Shown one piece after another: positions 41,211-50,689 of a stretch of DNA of 64,000 nucleotides; the stretch's first letter is position 1, and each line of letters opens with the position of its first letter. Origin of the DNA: Phymatolithon calcareum (taxonomy: Eukaryota; Rhodophyta; Florideophyceae; Hapalidiales); assembly GCA_977006965.1 (NCBI GenBank), contig OZ345370.1:124001-188000 (forward strand), read 5' to 3'. The notes below the pieces were generated by a model. That model was not told the origin of the DNA and searched no databases. It saw only the letters and a program-made list of their open reading frames with translations. A program made the position numbers and the translations under genes.

Positions 41211-43195
41211 GACATCTCGATTCCTTCAGCGTCCCTGTGCGATGCTGGTGTGGGTATCGGGTTGGAAATATCTTCATGGTTGGGTACATCATTTTCATTC
41301 ACGCTTGCCTTAGGTGTTGATTCACTCATCACGCTCTTTTCTGGGTCCAGGTTTTTCACTTGCAATTCGGCATTATCGTTGGAATGTTCAAGATCTTCCC
41401 TTGCTCTATTCCCGTGGCTACCCATCAGAGTTCCATCTCTTTCGATGGCCATCGAAGCCAGATGTGGTTCGATGTCTTCTGTGGGGTCTTTCGAAAACTC
41501 TGCGCTCTCATTGCACGCGGACATACTTCTAACTTCGCTATCAGAATGCCTGTGGGTACCCACCGGATTCACGTTCGGAGTCCCTTTCTCAAGGACTTCT
41601 ATCTCATCTTCTGCCCTCTTCTGGTTTTTCCTGTACCACTTTCGTGTCTGAAAGTCTCCAGTATATCCGGCACATTTCTTCATTCTCTTCTTTATGGCCC
41701 ATAAATTCTTCATTACGCGATCTAGTTCTGAAAGAACTGTCTTTTTGGATACCGAATCTTTGAAGAGATGGTACTCTTTCTCGTGCCTTAGCCCAGATGC
41801 CTTCATTGTCGCTATGACTCTGTCGCTAAAGTGCTGACTAGTCAAGATTTCCAGTCTGAACTTTCCGATGAACGAGATCCCTAGAACCGCCCTTGCAGGC
41901 AGCACTTGAATCATTTCCTTGTATAGCTCCACTTCGTCCATTCTTTCCATTCCTGTGAAGTAGAGCGGGACTATCTCACTGGGGCGGGCTTTCGTTATAT
42001 TTCCACTTATGGCATTTGAAAATTTGATCACTTTCGAGCTGATATGGCTTTCAAAATGTGCCGGTGTCGGACGCTTGAGCGCTGCGACTGCAGCATACGA
42101 AAGAGGTGCGGGCTGTGGGATCCGCTCTGTATTCTTTCGCAAATCAGGCATATCATTACCTCCAAAATTGTTTTCTTGTCCGGACGGGTTGCGGGAAGAA
42201 ACTTCGTGTACCGCCGGTGAGACGTTAACACGTCTCGAGACGTCTTGATGTTGCGTCTCCTGCCGTGTGACACCCTTGTCAATATGTTCAGACTCATTAC
42301 TTCTGCGCATGGTTCTCACTTGTGCTTCTACGAGTGTCATCCTTTCGCACACTTCGGTCAAAGTTTTCATCATCGTGTCAATTTTCTTCAGTACGGCATC
42401 GGTATCCGCACTTCCCTGCGCCTGTGTAGGGTTGCGGGTCACTGCCAGCTCTGCAATTTCTATCTCCAGTGCAACAACTCTACCTTGGGTACTGGAGTTG
42501 CAGGCCTTGCAAATAGTTGAGATTCCATCGCCAGACGCCGTGCCATGTAAAATGAGCTGACCTTTGATTTCACATTTGTTGCACCGAACTCTTTCTCTTA
42601 TCTTCAGGAAACGTTCTTTCATTTCTGACACGTGAACTTCGGCTTGAGGCTGCGGGCCGCAGTCGTTTTCCGGTTCCGGTTCCGTGTCCTCTCCTACCTG
42701 ATCCATCGCCTCAATCTGTACGCCTCTCGCTCGGGCAACAGTTTCGTTCGCTTGCCTGCGAATCGCGTTTGCGAAGTGCGCGAGCTCGCGTAGTTCCTCG
42801 AGGTCATCAATTGAACTCTCCTCAGATTGATCACGGTCACTTTCCGAGTCGGACTCTTCGATCGAGCTCACTGGGCTGGCGCTTCTTCTATTCTTCCTGG
42901 ATCGCAGGCGGGTAAGAATTGGCGAGTCCCGATTCGATTCCATCGACTTCTTTCGTGGTCCGGCTGCTTTTCGTGCTGTGTCCTTTTGTTTCAAAGATTT
43001 GCCTTTCTTTGATACCTTTTGAGACGCCGACGAATATCCCTTCTTTCGCTGCGAGATGCTTTTCTTCCGAGTTACTCGCCAGGGTTCCCGATCAGAATCG
43101 GGTGGTTCGTGCGTCCCCATGTCTTCCCAAGAACTCCGCTTTGACGCGCTGTGCGACACCCTCACCGCTATTGGAGAACGTTTCGAGTTTCGCAA
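41207..43195 (-). CDS. LINE ORF1 (RNA-binding/gag-like protein)
   Basis: 662 codons, intact. The N-terminus (residues 1-125) is basic and Ser/Arg-rich. An acidic stretch follows, then a four-cysteine zinc-ribbon-like motif with CX2C at 205-208 and CX2C at 229-232, and a predicted coiled coil at about 239-300. The C-terminal third (about 380-520) has a mixed alpha/beta look and contains RARAVLGISFIGKF-like residues, as in nucleic-acid-binding ORF1 domains. It probably packages element RNA. Its stop overlaps the ORF2 start as ATGA (41207-41210), which suggests coupled termination and reinitiation. Confidence 0.75.
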   Translation of the reverse strand: MRNSKRSPIAVRVSHSASKRSSWEDMGTHEPPDSDREPWRVTRKKSISQRKKGYSSASQKVSKKGKSLKQKDTARKAAGPRKKSMESNRDSPILTRLRSRKNRRSASPVSSIEESDSESDRDQSEESSIDDLEELRELAHFANAIRRQANETVARARGVQIEAMDQVGEDTEPEPENDCGPQPQAEVHVSEMKERFLKIRERVRCNKCEIKGQLILHGTASGDGISTICKACNSSTQGRVVALEIEIAELAVTRNPTQAQGSADTDAVLKKIDTMMKTLTEVCERMTLVEAQVRTMRRSNESEHIDKGVTRQETQHQDVSRRVNVSPAVHEVSSRNPSGQENNFGGNDMPDLRKNTERIPQPAPLSYAAVAALKRPTPAHFESHISSKVIKFSNAISGNITKARPSEIVPLYFTGMERMDEVELYKEMIQVLPARAVLGISFIGKFRLEILTSQHFSDRVIATMKASGLRHEKEYHLFKDSVSKKTVLSELDRVMKNLWAIKKRMKKCAGYTGDFQTRKWYRKNQKRAEDEIEVLEKGTPNVNPVGTHRHSDSEVRSMSACNESAEFSKDPTEDIEPHLASMAIERDGTLMGSHGNRAREDLEHSNDNAELQVKNLDPEKSVMSESTPKASVNENDVPNHEDISNPIPTPASHRDAEGIEMS

Positions 43196-43280
43196 CGTTC
43201 TTCACCAACTTTTCCCGCGCTGAAAAAAACCTGCTCTATGAGTCTGTCCGTGCGCCCTGCCCCCTCCTGTGATGTTAGGT

Positions 43281-43371
43281 CTATCACTGTCTGGTCTAAC
43301 GGCCACCGCGATACGCACTTTCGAGTCAATGACCCAAGTTGGCGGTCTCTTGGTGCCTCCCCTCCTGTGAT
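43281..43371 (-). repeat. LINE leader repeat unit, upstream copy
   Basis: Minus strand from ATCACAGGAGGGGAGGC to CAGTGATAG. A second start of the same unit (ATCACAGGAGGGGG) follows at about 43262-43274, so the leader holds at least a partial tandem repeat. Confidence 0.7.
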
Positions 43372-43375
43372 TATT

Positions 43376-43818
43376 TCAACTGTCGGGTCTTTCCGTTATT
43401 ACGAACTGACACTTGCGGGTTGCCAATCGATGTGGTCGCTCTATAGGATCTCTCCTAAGTCTTGAGCTGTCAGTGTCTTTCCCAGCCTTCTTGTTTCGGC
43501 ATTGACCGAGCTCACATTACAAGCTACTATCTTGTTCGATAACAAGAGACATACACTGCAGTTTCAGATTTCCAGTGAGATGGTACAGTGTCCTTATTAA
43601 TGAGAAAAAGAAGATAGTGCCCGGAGAAGATCTTGACTCTTCTTCCATGAATTGCATGTCTTTTCTTGTCCCCGTTTTCCCCGCCCTAGTGAGTGAGTCC
43701 TTACGAACCGCCCTTGGTGATGGCACTGCTGCAAGCAGCTATAGGGAAATCTAGCGCTGTTAAGTGATATATGCCAAGGCTACTTGGCACCTTAAGGTAT
43801 TGCATGCTTTACAATAAC
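43376..43818. other. Intergenic between LINE and peroxidase 3' end
   Basis: No gene seen. It should hold the 3' UTR of the minus-strand peroxidase gene. Confidence 0.4.
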
Positions 43819-44834
43819 TTAAATACGAAAATATTTTTGACAGGGTTTGGTCGGCATCCCAAGGGAAACCATCTTATTGTACGAATTTGCAAAGGAATTG
43901 AAGAACGCACCTTCATCTTCAGCAAATTGCTTGACGATTTCTAAGGTGGATGGGTCGTTAAGAAGACCCAAATCACTTGGGAGCTGGAGGTTCGGCTCCG
44001 CTGGGGTGCTCCCATTCTCATGAATCCATATCAAGTTTTTGAAGTAACTGTAGGAATATCCCAATACACAAAAACATGTTAGAAGCTTGTCTCACAGTGC
44101 CAACAACTGCGGCTTCGATTCGTGGGGCTAACTTACTCATTTTGAAACTTATTCGGCTCAGCTACGAAAGGGCCTCTGCCCCTGACGCCACCAAGCGTAT
44201 GAGCACCCGAGAGTGTAACAATGTCTCGGTCATTAAATCCGCGGGGTACGAATCTCTTCCGCAACTCTTCGACAGTCTCAATCGGACTCGGTAACAGGCC
44301 GCGCGGATCACCCTCCACAGCACTATCACGACCCAGGCGAACCTCAATATGTGGTCCACTGGTCGCCTCGACTGCTGCAGCGCCCGCGACAGCCACGGTG
44401 TCGCCCCACCCCAGACCGGTGGATTTCTGCATTGGAACGAGAAGGTCCACAGCGCGCTGCAGTCCACCATTTTCGGGGCGATCTGTCTCCAAACGGATGC
44501 TTCCATTGGCACCACCTTTTCCTGTGTCCAAATCAAGGGTAAAGGAGTCGTGAAATGAGAGACGGAGCAACGTGGCCGCAATAGTCGGATCCTTCGCAAT
44601 TGCCTCCGCAACAAGCTTACGCAGTGCCTCAGCCTTTTGTTCTAATGCTCGAGAAGCTGCCGGTGTGGGCGTGGGTACAAATGCTACTATGGCAGCGGCG
44701 ATCGCCGCCTGTCCCAAAGCGCGGCGAGTGAGCATTGTTGACATCTTCGGAGTGTGGTAGGTTCGGGCTTCAGTCAGCCCGATCCTGGCGGGACGGGAGC
44801 GCCAAAATTGTGTTCCAGTGATGAATCCGAACAT
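43819..44834 (-). CDS. Ascorbate-peroxidase-like class I heme peroxidase, putative thylakoid lumen
   Basis: Two exons: 44834-44137 and 44047-43819. The 89-bp intron (GTAAGT at 44136, CTACAG ending at 44048) joins them in phase (Asp codon split GA/T), giving 308 residues. The N-terminus has a short basic leader, then LTRRALGQAAIAAAIVAFVP and an A-A cleavage-like site: a twin-arginine, lumen-type signal. The peroxidase domain has distal Arg91 and His95 (RLSFHDSF; Phe94 replaces the usual Trp), GANGSIRLETDRPENGGL, and proximal His212 (TLSGAHTLGG). After the intron NDYFKNL and LQLPSD are typical APX C-terminal motifs. The residue aligned with the usual proximal Asp (F-D-N) is Gln. The expected role is hydrogen peroxide removal, but the substitutions leave activity uncertain. 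An alternative start is Met at 44744; 45017 is less likely. Confidence 0.85.
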
Positions 44835-46250
44835 GACGAAATATGTCAAGGAAAAGGCGCGGGATAGAAAATAAACCTGCGAAGTCAAGCAGAGTCTAGT
44901 TATACATGGTTCCTTTCGTAGGCGTGGCTGGGAGAGAGGACTATGTATACTGGGGGCTTCGGGAAATGTGAAAGTCGCAGAGAACAGTGAACTGGGAAAT
45001 GCAGTACCAGTTTGCACACTCTCCGTTTGAATGGAAGCTGTCTATCAAGAACGAAATTTATCGCTCGTGTACATCGCTGATCTCCCGGAATCTTCGTGAT
45101 CGGCTTACTACTAAAATTTCGGAATTCATTTCCAAGTCTGCGTCCTTGGCCCCCAGCTGATCAGTTGAGCAAAACATACACGCTCCTTCCAGAGGATAAT
45201 ATGGGGCAATTAGAAAGGCAGGGCATGTATTTGTTCTCAATCAGACCTTGCAGGCATGTAAAATCAAAATTATATACTTGTGAGCATTATGCTCATGTAT
45301 GTTTGTGCAACAGGCCCGTAAAATCACAATGGGATAGTGACTGTACAATTTGGAGAAGCCGATTTAAAAATTACGTTTTTCTGATTGCCTTGTTCTGATT
45401 TTCAAGACTTCATAGTAACTAAGTTTTTGGACAAGCCTGTCACAAAGCAGTGATAGCTGTAATCTCAATTGTCGGGAGGGATGACATAGTTCTTTTGGCT
45501 GAGACTCCCTACCCATCGTTAATTCGATTGCCATTCAACTTAAAATTGACAACGTACCGTACAATAAGTTTCTAGGTGTATAATGGATGACTGGGTGAAA
45601 GCTGTATTCGACTGCGGATCAGTCAGTCAGTCAAGCTAACTTATTTTGCTGATGGACAGCCAGCCCCTTTGATATTGTGTTGTATTCTGTGTTTCCCCCA
45701 AGGGAGGTTAGTAGCAGAAGCGAACGCGATGGTTACGATCCGCTGTTTCTCTGTGGACGTTTTGGAAGGTGCTCTCTCCGTCGAAATAGAAGTGTGCACA
45801 GAAGAAGGTTGAATACTACAATAGTTCTGAAAGAGAAGTTGCCAACGAAGTACAGTTTTAACGACAATCTTCGACACTACAGTAGTCTGCCTTTTGAATC
45901 TCGTTGAAATCCTTCCAAGTGTGCCTGGAATACATTCCAATACGCAGTGTGCCGTCGGTCCAACTGTATTCTGCCACTTTGTTCTTGTCCTCGGCTGTTC
46001 AAAATTCTCTTCTTTATTATGCAACTCACTTTTTTCGCTTATTCTTCGGGACATATTTTTGACTGACTCTTTGCGCGTCGATTGCATCATTCTTTGGGTC
46101 CTCGCCATTGTAACGAAAGAAACATTATGTCATCGACGTTTTTACGTTTGCATAACGCTACAGAATAAAATAAGTCAAAGTCAAGAAGTTCGGGCCCTCC
46201 TTCGGAGGGAACGGCGCTGAGTGTCAAGCTACAGCGAACATACGTACGCA
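44835..46250. other. Intergenic, no gene firmly supported
   Basis: It includes the upstream region of the peroxidase. A 155-codon minus ORF (45641-46108; N-terminus MARTQRMMQSTRKESVKN, then AHCVLECIPGTLG) might be a fragment of something coding, since an alternative frame after 45900 also looks protein-like. I do not recognise it. Confidence 0.35.
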
Positions 46251-46254
46251 GAAG

Positions 46255-46480
46255 TAGAAATGGGGATCTGTGATTTTTATCTTAAAATCTCCCAAAACCA
46301 CAATTTGAGTAACAGGGTCGCTTCTCACTCTTCTACACTCTCTTCTCCTAAAATCTCCTTAATTCGAATTTCTATTCCCGTGAGGGTCCGAGCGAGTTTT
46401 TTCGCATTCATATTCAGTCTCTTGGTTAATTTCCGAGAATCACAGTGCTCATTGGAGCGCCACGAGCTCAATCAAAGGAC
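46255..46480 (-). mobile_element. LINE 3' end fragment, minus strand
   Basis: Minus-strand frames give ELVALQ, then LTGIEIRIKEILGEE before a stop, matching the C-terminus of the 38.2-kb ORF2 and the 63.1-kb copy. The 3' UTR follows (TTTTGGGAGATTTTAAGAT). Confidence 0.65.
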
Positions 46481-46551
46481 CGGCAGTAGACGTGGGAGTC
46501 GTGGCAGCTTTACTGAAGCCGTGCAGTGGAAGAAGACAAGTTTCACTGATC

Positions 46552-46596
46552 AATTAGAGTATGGCTACATCATGATGATGTAGCCATACTCTAATT
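46552..46596. repeat. Perfect 22-bp palindrome, 1-nt loop
   Basis: The arm 46552-46573 (AATTAGAGTATGGCTACATC plus AT) is exactly inverted at 46575-46596 around a single G. It is the tightest palindrome in the window, in no recognised element. Confidence 0.9.
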
Positions 46597-46599
46597 CGA

Positions 46600-47394
46600 A
46601 TAGAGAATAATGAGGCCAAGGAGACACGAAACAAACAATTAGAGTCACAGGCGCCACGCAAGCCACCGGGGGAGGGCTAAGCGCAGTGACAGCGCACGAC
46701 ACTGTCTTGCGTGAACGGCAAACGATGCCAGACAAGAGAGGTGACTTACGAAAAAGATGTGCCAACACCCCACAAAAGCGGTGAGGCTTTGGGAGCTCTC
46801 AAAATAAAATCATCAAACATCCCCTTTAAACAAACGAAAGAAGTCCTCAAGCGTAGAGATGTATAGATATATTCATTGGGGTGCGAGAAAGTCGTTTCGG
46901 CCACAGCCGTTAAGACAAGGCAATGACGCTTCGGGGCAGACACGACACTGGACGGAGCAATCTCCCTTTGGGGATCGCCGTGCTGCAACAAGTTAATAGG
47001 CTCGGCGAAATTACGCCGCGCTGATACAGAGTTAACTCTGTACGAGCTGTTTTTTCTACCCATAGGATTTTCTAACTGTGCTACTTTTGTCTAATTGGAG
47101 TCTTGCTCGTCAGAAGACTTGCTCGAAGCGTTTGCAGATGCATTGGTAACCATAAAAATGAAATTCTTCCTTTTCAGTATCCCAAATCTGTCAGTCTAGG
47201 GACCCAATGTCTGGGCCGGACTGGGTCTCACGACGGTTGTGATTCACATGAACCAACAGTGCGGGTCCCGTTTTCATTACGCGGCTGGTCCAATCAACAA
47301 ATATCAAGAAAATCTCGTTGGCGATTGTTTTGGACATCAGCATTTACAGTAACTTAGGATCCGTATCATCAGGATCGTAAATCTAAAAATTTTA
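46600..47394. other. Intergenic with one LINE tail
   Basis: The plus-strand stretch at 46786-46826 (TTTGGGAGCTCTCAAAATAA and on to CCCC) looks like a LINE 3' end with no coding part. At 47127-47175 is a short copy of the GCAGATGCATTGGTAAC repeat. No gene seen. Confidence 0.4.
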
Positions 47395-48060
47395 TTGGAG
47401 TTTATTTGAGAGCCGTTACAGTCTTACCAGTATAGGGGCAAGGCTTCCACTGTTGCTACCTCCCATTGTGTAGTCCGATGATACCTATCGCTTGTCTTAG
47501 GCGATGGGAAAAGTGTGGATCTTAGGACCATGCTTTCTCCATTGTCCGTTTCTTGCGGGGTTCGTTCCGGGTGTCCCTGCCGCTAGACGTCATGTCTTGC
47601 CGGGCCTCTGCTGAACTTCTCGTGACTTGGCTTCAGAGAGACCTTCGTCGATTTCCGTGCCTTCGATGATGGTATTCTTGAATAGCAAACGCTCTATTTG
47701 GGCTTTCTCGGTATCCAATCTTATGTCTCCTTTCATGTCATGTTCTGTCAAATTACTTTACATTCCAGAGTTGCCAGATGCTGCCGAACTCTCCGAATTG
47801 CTTCACAGACACCTGCGGGAATATTATTCCGAAGATGTGATGAAGCGCTAGTTGTTTGTACTTCGGGTTGCTGGCAGCTCGCTTGTCTTGTCATACGAGA
47901 TCCTCCGTTTCCTATTCCATTCAATGCGATCTCCTTCCATTGCAAGGAAGTTTGACCGAAGCATTTCAACAGGCTGTTTTGTTTGAATGCAGCGGGAGAT
48001 TGTCATTATTGCACGATCACAATCCTGATACCATCCTGTGCTCGATAGCCGACGTAATGA
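47395..48060 (-). mobile_element. LINE 3' fragment, minus strand
   Basis: The minus frame gives LRSNFLAMEGDRIEWNRKRR, then ISYDKTSELPA, the ORF2 C-terminal tail also present at 13-90 and 10.9 kb. The 3' UTR at 47395-47480 matches 10.40-10.56 kb (GGGCAAGGCTTCC, TGCTACC). It is frameshifted and 5'-truncated. Confidence 0.65.
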
Positions 48061-50689
48061 AAGAGAGCCATCAGAGCACATCGTACCCATAAAAGACAAT
48101 TTATTCATCCTGGCTGGATGACATGGGACATGTCTCATCTCCACGGGTTTCATAGGTCACCCCCACGATAATGTCTCAGTGCATAGCAAATCCCTGATGC
48201 GGCATGTCGGGCATGATCTGCCCACGTTTCCTTCAAAATGGGATCGCAATGAACAATCTTGTGTCTATAACATCAGCTTAGTCTCATGATTTTCTCTTCA
48301 AACCTCTTCACGTGAAGAAAGCAAATCTCTCGCACGCTGTCTACATTAATATTATCTTCGCCCCGCAAATGGCTTCGAATTGCGTCCTTAAACACAAACC
48401 CAGCTCTACGGAACAGGCTTTCGGATAGCTCATCATCTCCTTCACAACCAGCTTTGAGTGGCATTCATCACAATTACCTCCGAGTCTGGTGACCAGGCAG
48501 GTGACGTTAGTTCTAAAACAATTGTTTCGTTAACGCTATCTGTCGGATACGAGAAATCTACCGGCGTCACTCAATTTCGTGAGGAAATTGATACTATTGT
48601 CTGAGGACGCCAAAGGGACCGCGGCAGCTGTGTGGGTACAAAGTTCCGAATTTCAAGTGCGCTGAGGCAATGGAGTCCTCCTCTCAGCCTGTTTGGCATT
48701 TGAGCCGACATTCACGGTTCTAATTACGGACCAGTTTCCGAAAAGTACCAATTCTGTTGTGGCAAGAGGAGTTGCTATCAGCCGCTGGCGTCATCGCTTG
48801 CCTTCCATTAAGAAGGTTAGTACGCGCAAGTGCAACTGCAAATGCAAGTTCTCTTCCTAGATTGCAAGCTGCACCGGTATCTTGAAAAGGGGTGATCTCT
48901 CTCCGATGAGATGATGAGATCCTCTCTACTAAAACTACAAAGGGGGAACTGCTTAAGTAGGCTTCCGATTGCCTTTCAGCCATGGGGTTTGCTGGAAGCA
49001 TATTGCGTGCTTCCTGCTCGCAGAACCTATGCCGGAATTTAGGTCTCCTATTACTGCAGCTTCTGGCGCCACTGCATCATTGCGTGTCTACACTTCTCGC
49101 ATTGAAATTTGAGCTGGTAAGCTGTCTCCGAGCCGATGTTTAAGTTGTGAATCTCGCAGATGTTATCCATGAGGCTACCCGAATTCTTATGCCTATGTTC
49201 TATCCGAGCGTCTGTCGTGCCAGATTTCGACTGAATACCTCAATTATTTGATATCGGAGTTTCGGAAATTCTTCGGAGACTGCAACGAAAATGTATTTTA
49301 GCTGCTACTGTCTGTTCCTTCTTTTTTGCGCATCTCAAATCTGTATAGTGTTGATTCATTTCTAGAGGCATAACCCTGGAGGCAAAAACAGTGGTGCTCC
49401 TCGTGGGACGTCGAAGCGGCTCCCCGGGGGAGGAAGCTTAAAGTCGGTTTCGAAGCTCTGCCCGTCAGGTTTTCTACTTCAAGTCGTTGTGGAAGACAAT
49501 TGTGAAGATGGGTACCTGGTGCCATGCATTTTCTGTCACGGAAGTTTCTTCTTCAGTCAACTGATGCTCCTCTAGAGCGTCAACATAATTTGGCGTGATG
49601 TCCCTTTTCTATACGCGATAAATGTGGAACTGACCGACTGCTAACTAAGAGCCAATTGACGATGCCGACCTCTTGAATGGATAGCTAGGGAAAGGGTACG
49701 GAGTTTTGGTCTTCTTGTCAGACTCCAACGAGTGTTCTTCATTCTTGAAGTGCAGGGCCTTCAAAGGTGTACAAAAAGTTGCTGCATGTTCTAGCCTGCA
49801 GCCGTCTTGAACTGTTGGTATCGTAACGTAGGAGATATGTCGCGAACTACTGGTTGTAGCTCATCAACGTCTCTGGGCTCAATTCAGACGACCAGAAGGC
49901 TCACTTTTCTCCTCCTAGGATTCAGTATTGTTTTCGGCAGTAAGTAAATATGGGACATAGAAGGAGTAGTGTTACGAATCGGTCTTTGGCAATTGTTGCG
50001 CATCAACTGCTTTCAATAGCTGGTTGTATTCTTGAAGTGTTTCGAGTGTGGCGCACGACGTTCTCCCAACTTAAGTGGATGGTAATCTCAGTGCAAAAAA
50101 GAGTTTTCGCTTTAGAATTCATCATCCTTTGCTCTTCAGTAAACGCCAATGACCACAAACAACTGTTCACCCACCAGAACGCGTTCCGTTCGGTGGACAT
50201 AACAGTACATGCCAAGGCTGTGTAACACGGAAGCGCGATTGGCTTTCGACGATAAGGTGGTGTACATCAAATTAATAACTTCTGGGGAATGCACAGACAA
50301 AGTCGATGGTCACATGCTGCTTCGTTCGTTCATTTCAGATTACTGCCTTTCCTCGCGCCGCAAGTCACACAAAGCTGCTCGGTGTGACTTTAAGGTGGAT
50401 TTTCAAGCTTGGTCGCAACACCGGTCTCCCGCTGCAAATAAATAAATCCGAATTGCAGCTGCGCACGACTTCATGCTGCAAGTAATCTTACAGAACACGC
50501 CTTCTTCGAGCTGCGTGGACCTGCGACGGTGTCGCTAGATGGCGGAATGCAGCGTTCGCGCCGTCGCGCATGTGTGAGATTTTGTGAACGGTACTGTCAG
50601 TCTTAGCGACGCTGACAATACAAATTTTGTAGAACCGCTACAGTAGCTATATCAGCAACGTTACCTTGAACGTCTCTCTAAGAACAGTA
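48061..50689. other. Intergenic with an LTR-derived remnant
   Basis: At 48875-48970 the minus strand shares CTTAAGCAG and GATCACCCCTTTTCAAGATA with the Ty3 element 1 LTR, a diverged relic. A 63-codon minus ORF (48273-48464; FRRAGFVFKDAIRSHLRG) looks coding-like but is isolated. Otherwise no gene is supported. Confidence 0.4.

Larger units (their letters stand above)
38118..43375 (-). mobile_element. Nearly full-length APE-type LINE (two ORFs)
   Basis: Minus strand: a leader (43375-43196) with ATCACAGGAGGGG repeats, ORF1 (43195-41207), ORF2 with APE endonuclease and reverse transcriptase (41210-38201), and a 3' UTR ending GGAGCTTTTAAAATAAATCA at about 38118-38160. The only clear lesion is a single frameshift in ORF2 between endonuclease and RT. 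No target duplication was found: the 3' end runs into a second leader-type repeat. It is the best preserved LINE in the window and probably the reference for the fragments at 46.3 and 63.1 kb. Confidence 0.88.

Noticed and set aside
38028-43371. About 90-bp direct repeats around the full LINE as its target-site duplication
   Set aside because: The two units differ at roughly one position in eight and are far longer than the 13-15 bp duplications of other LINEs here.
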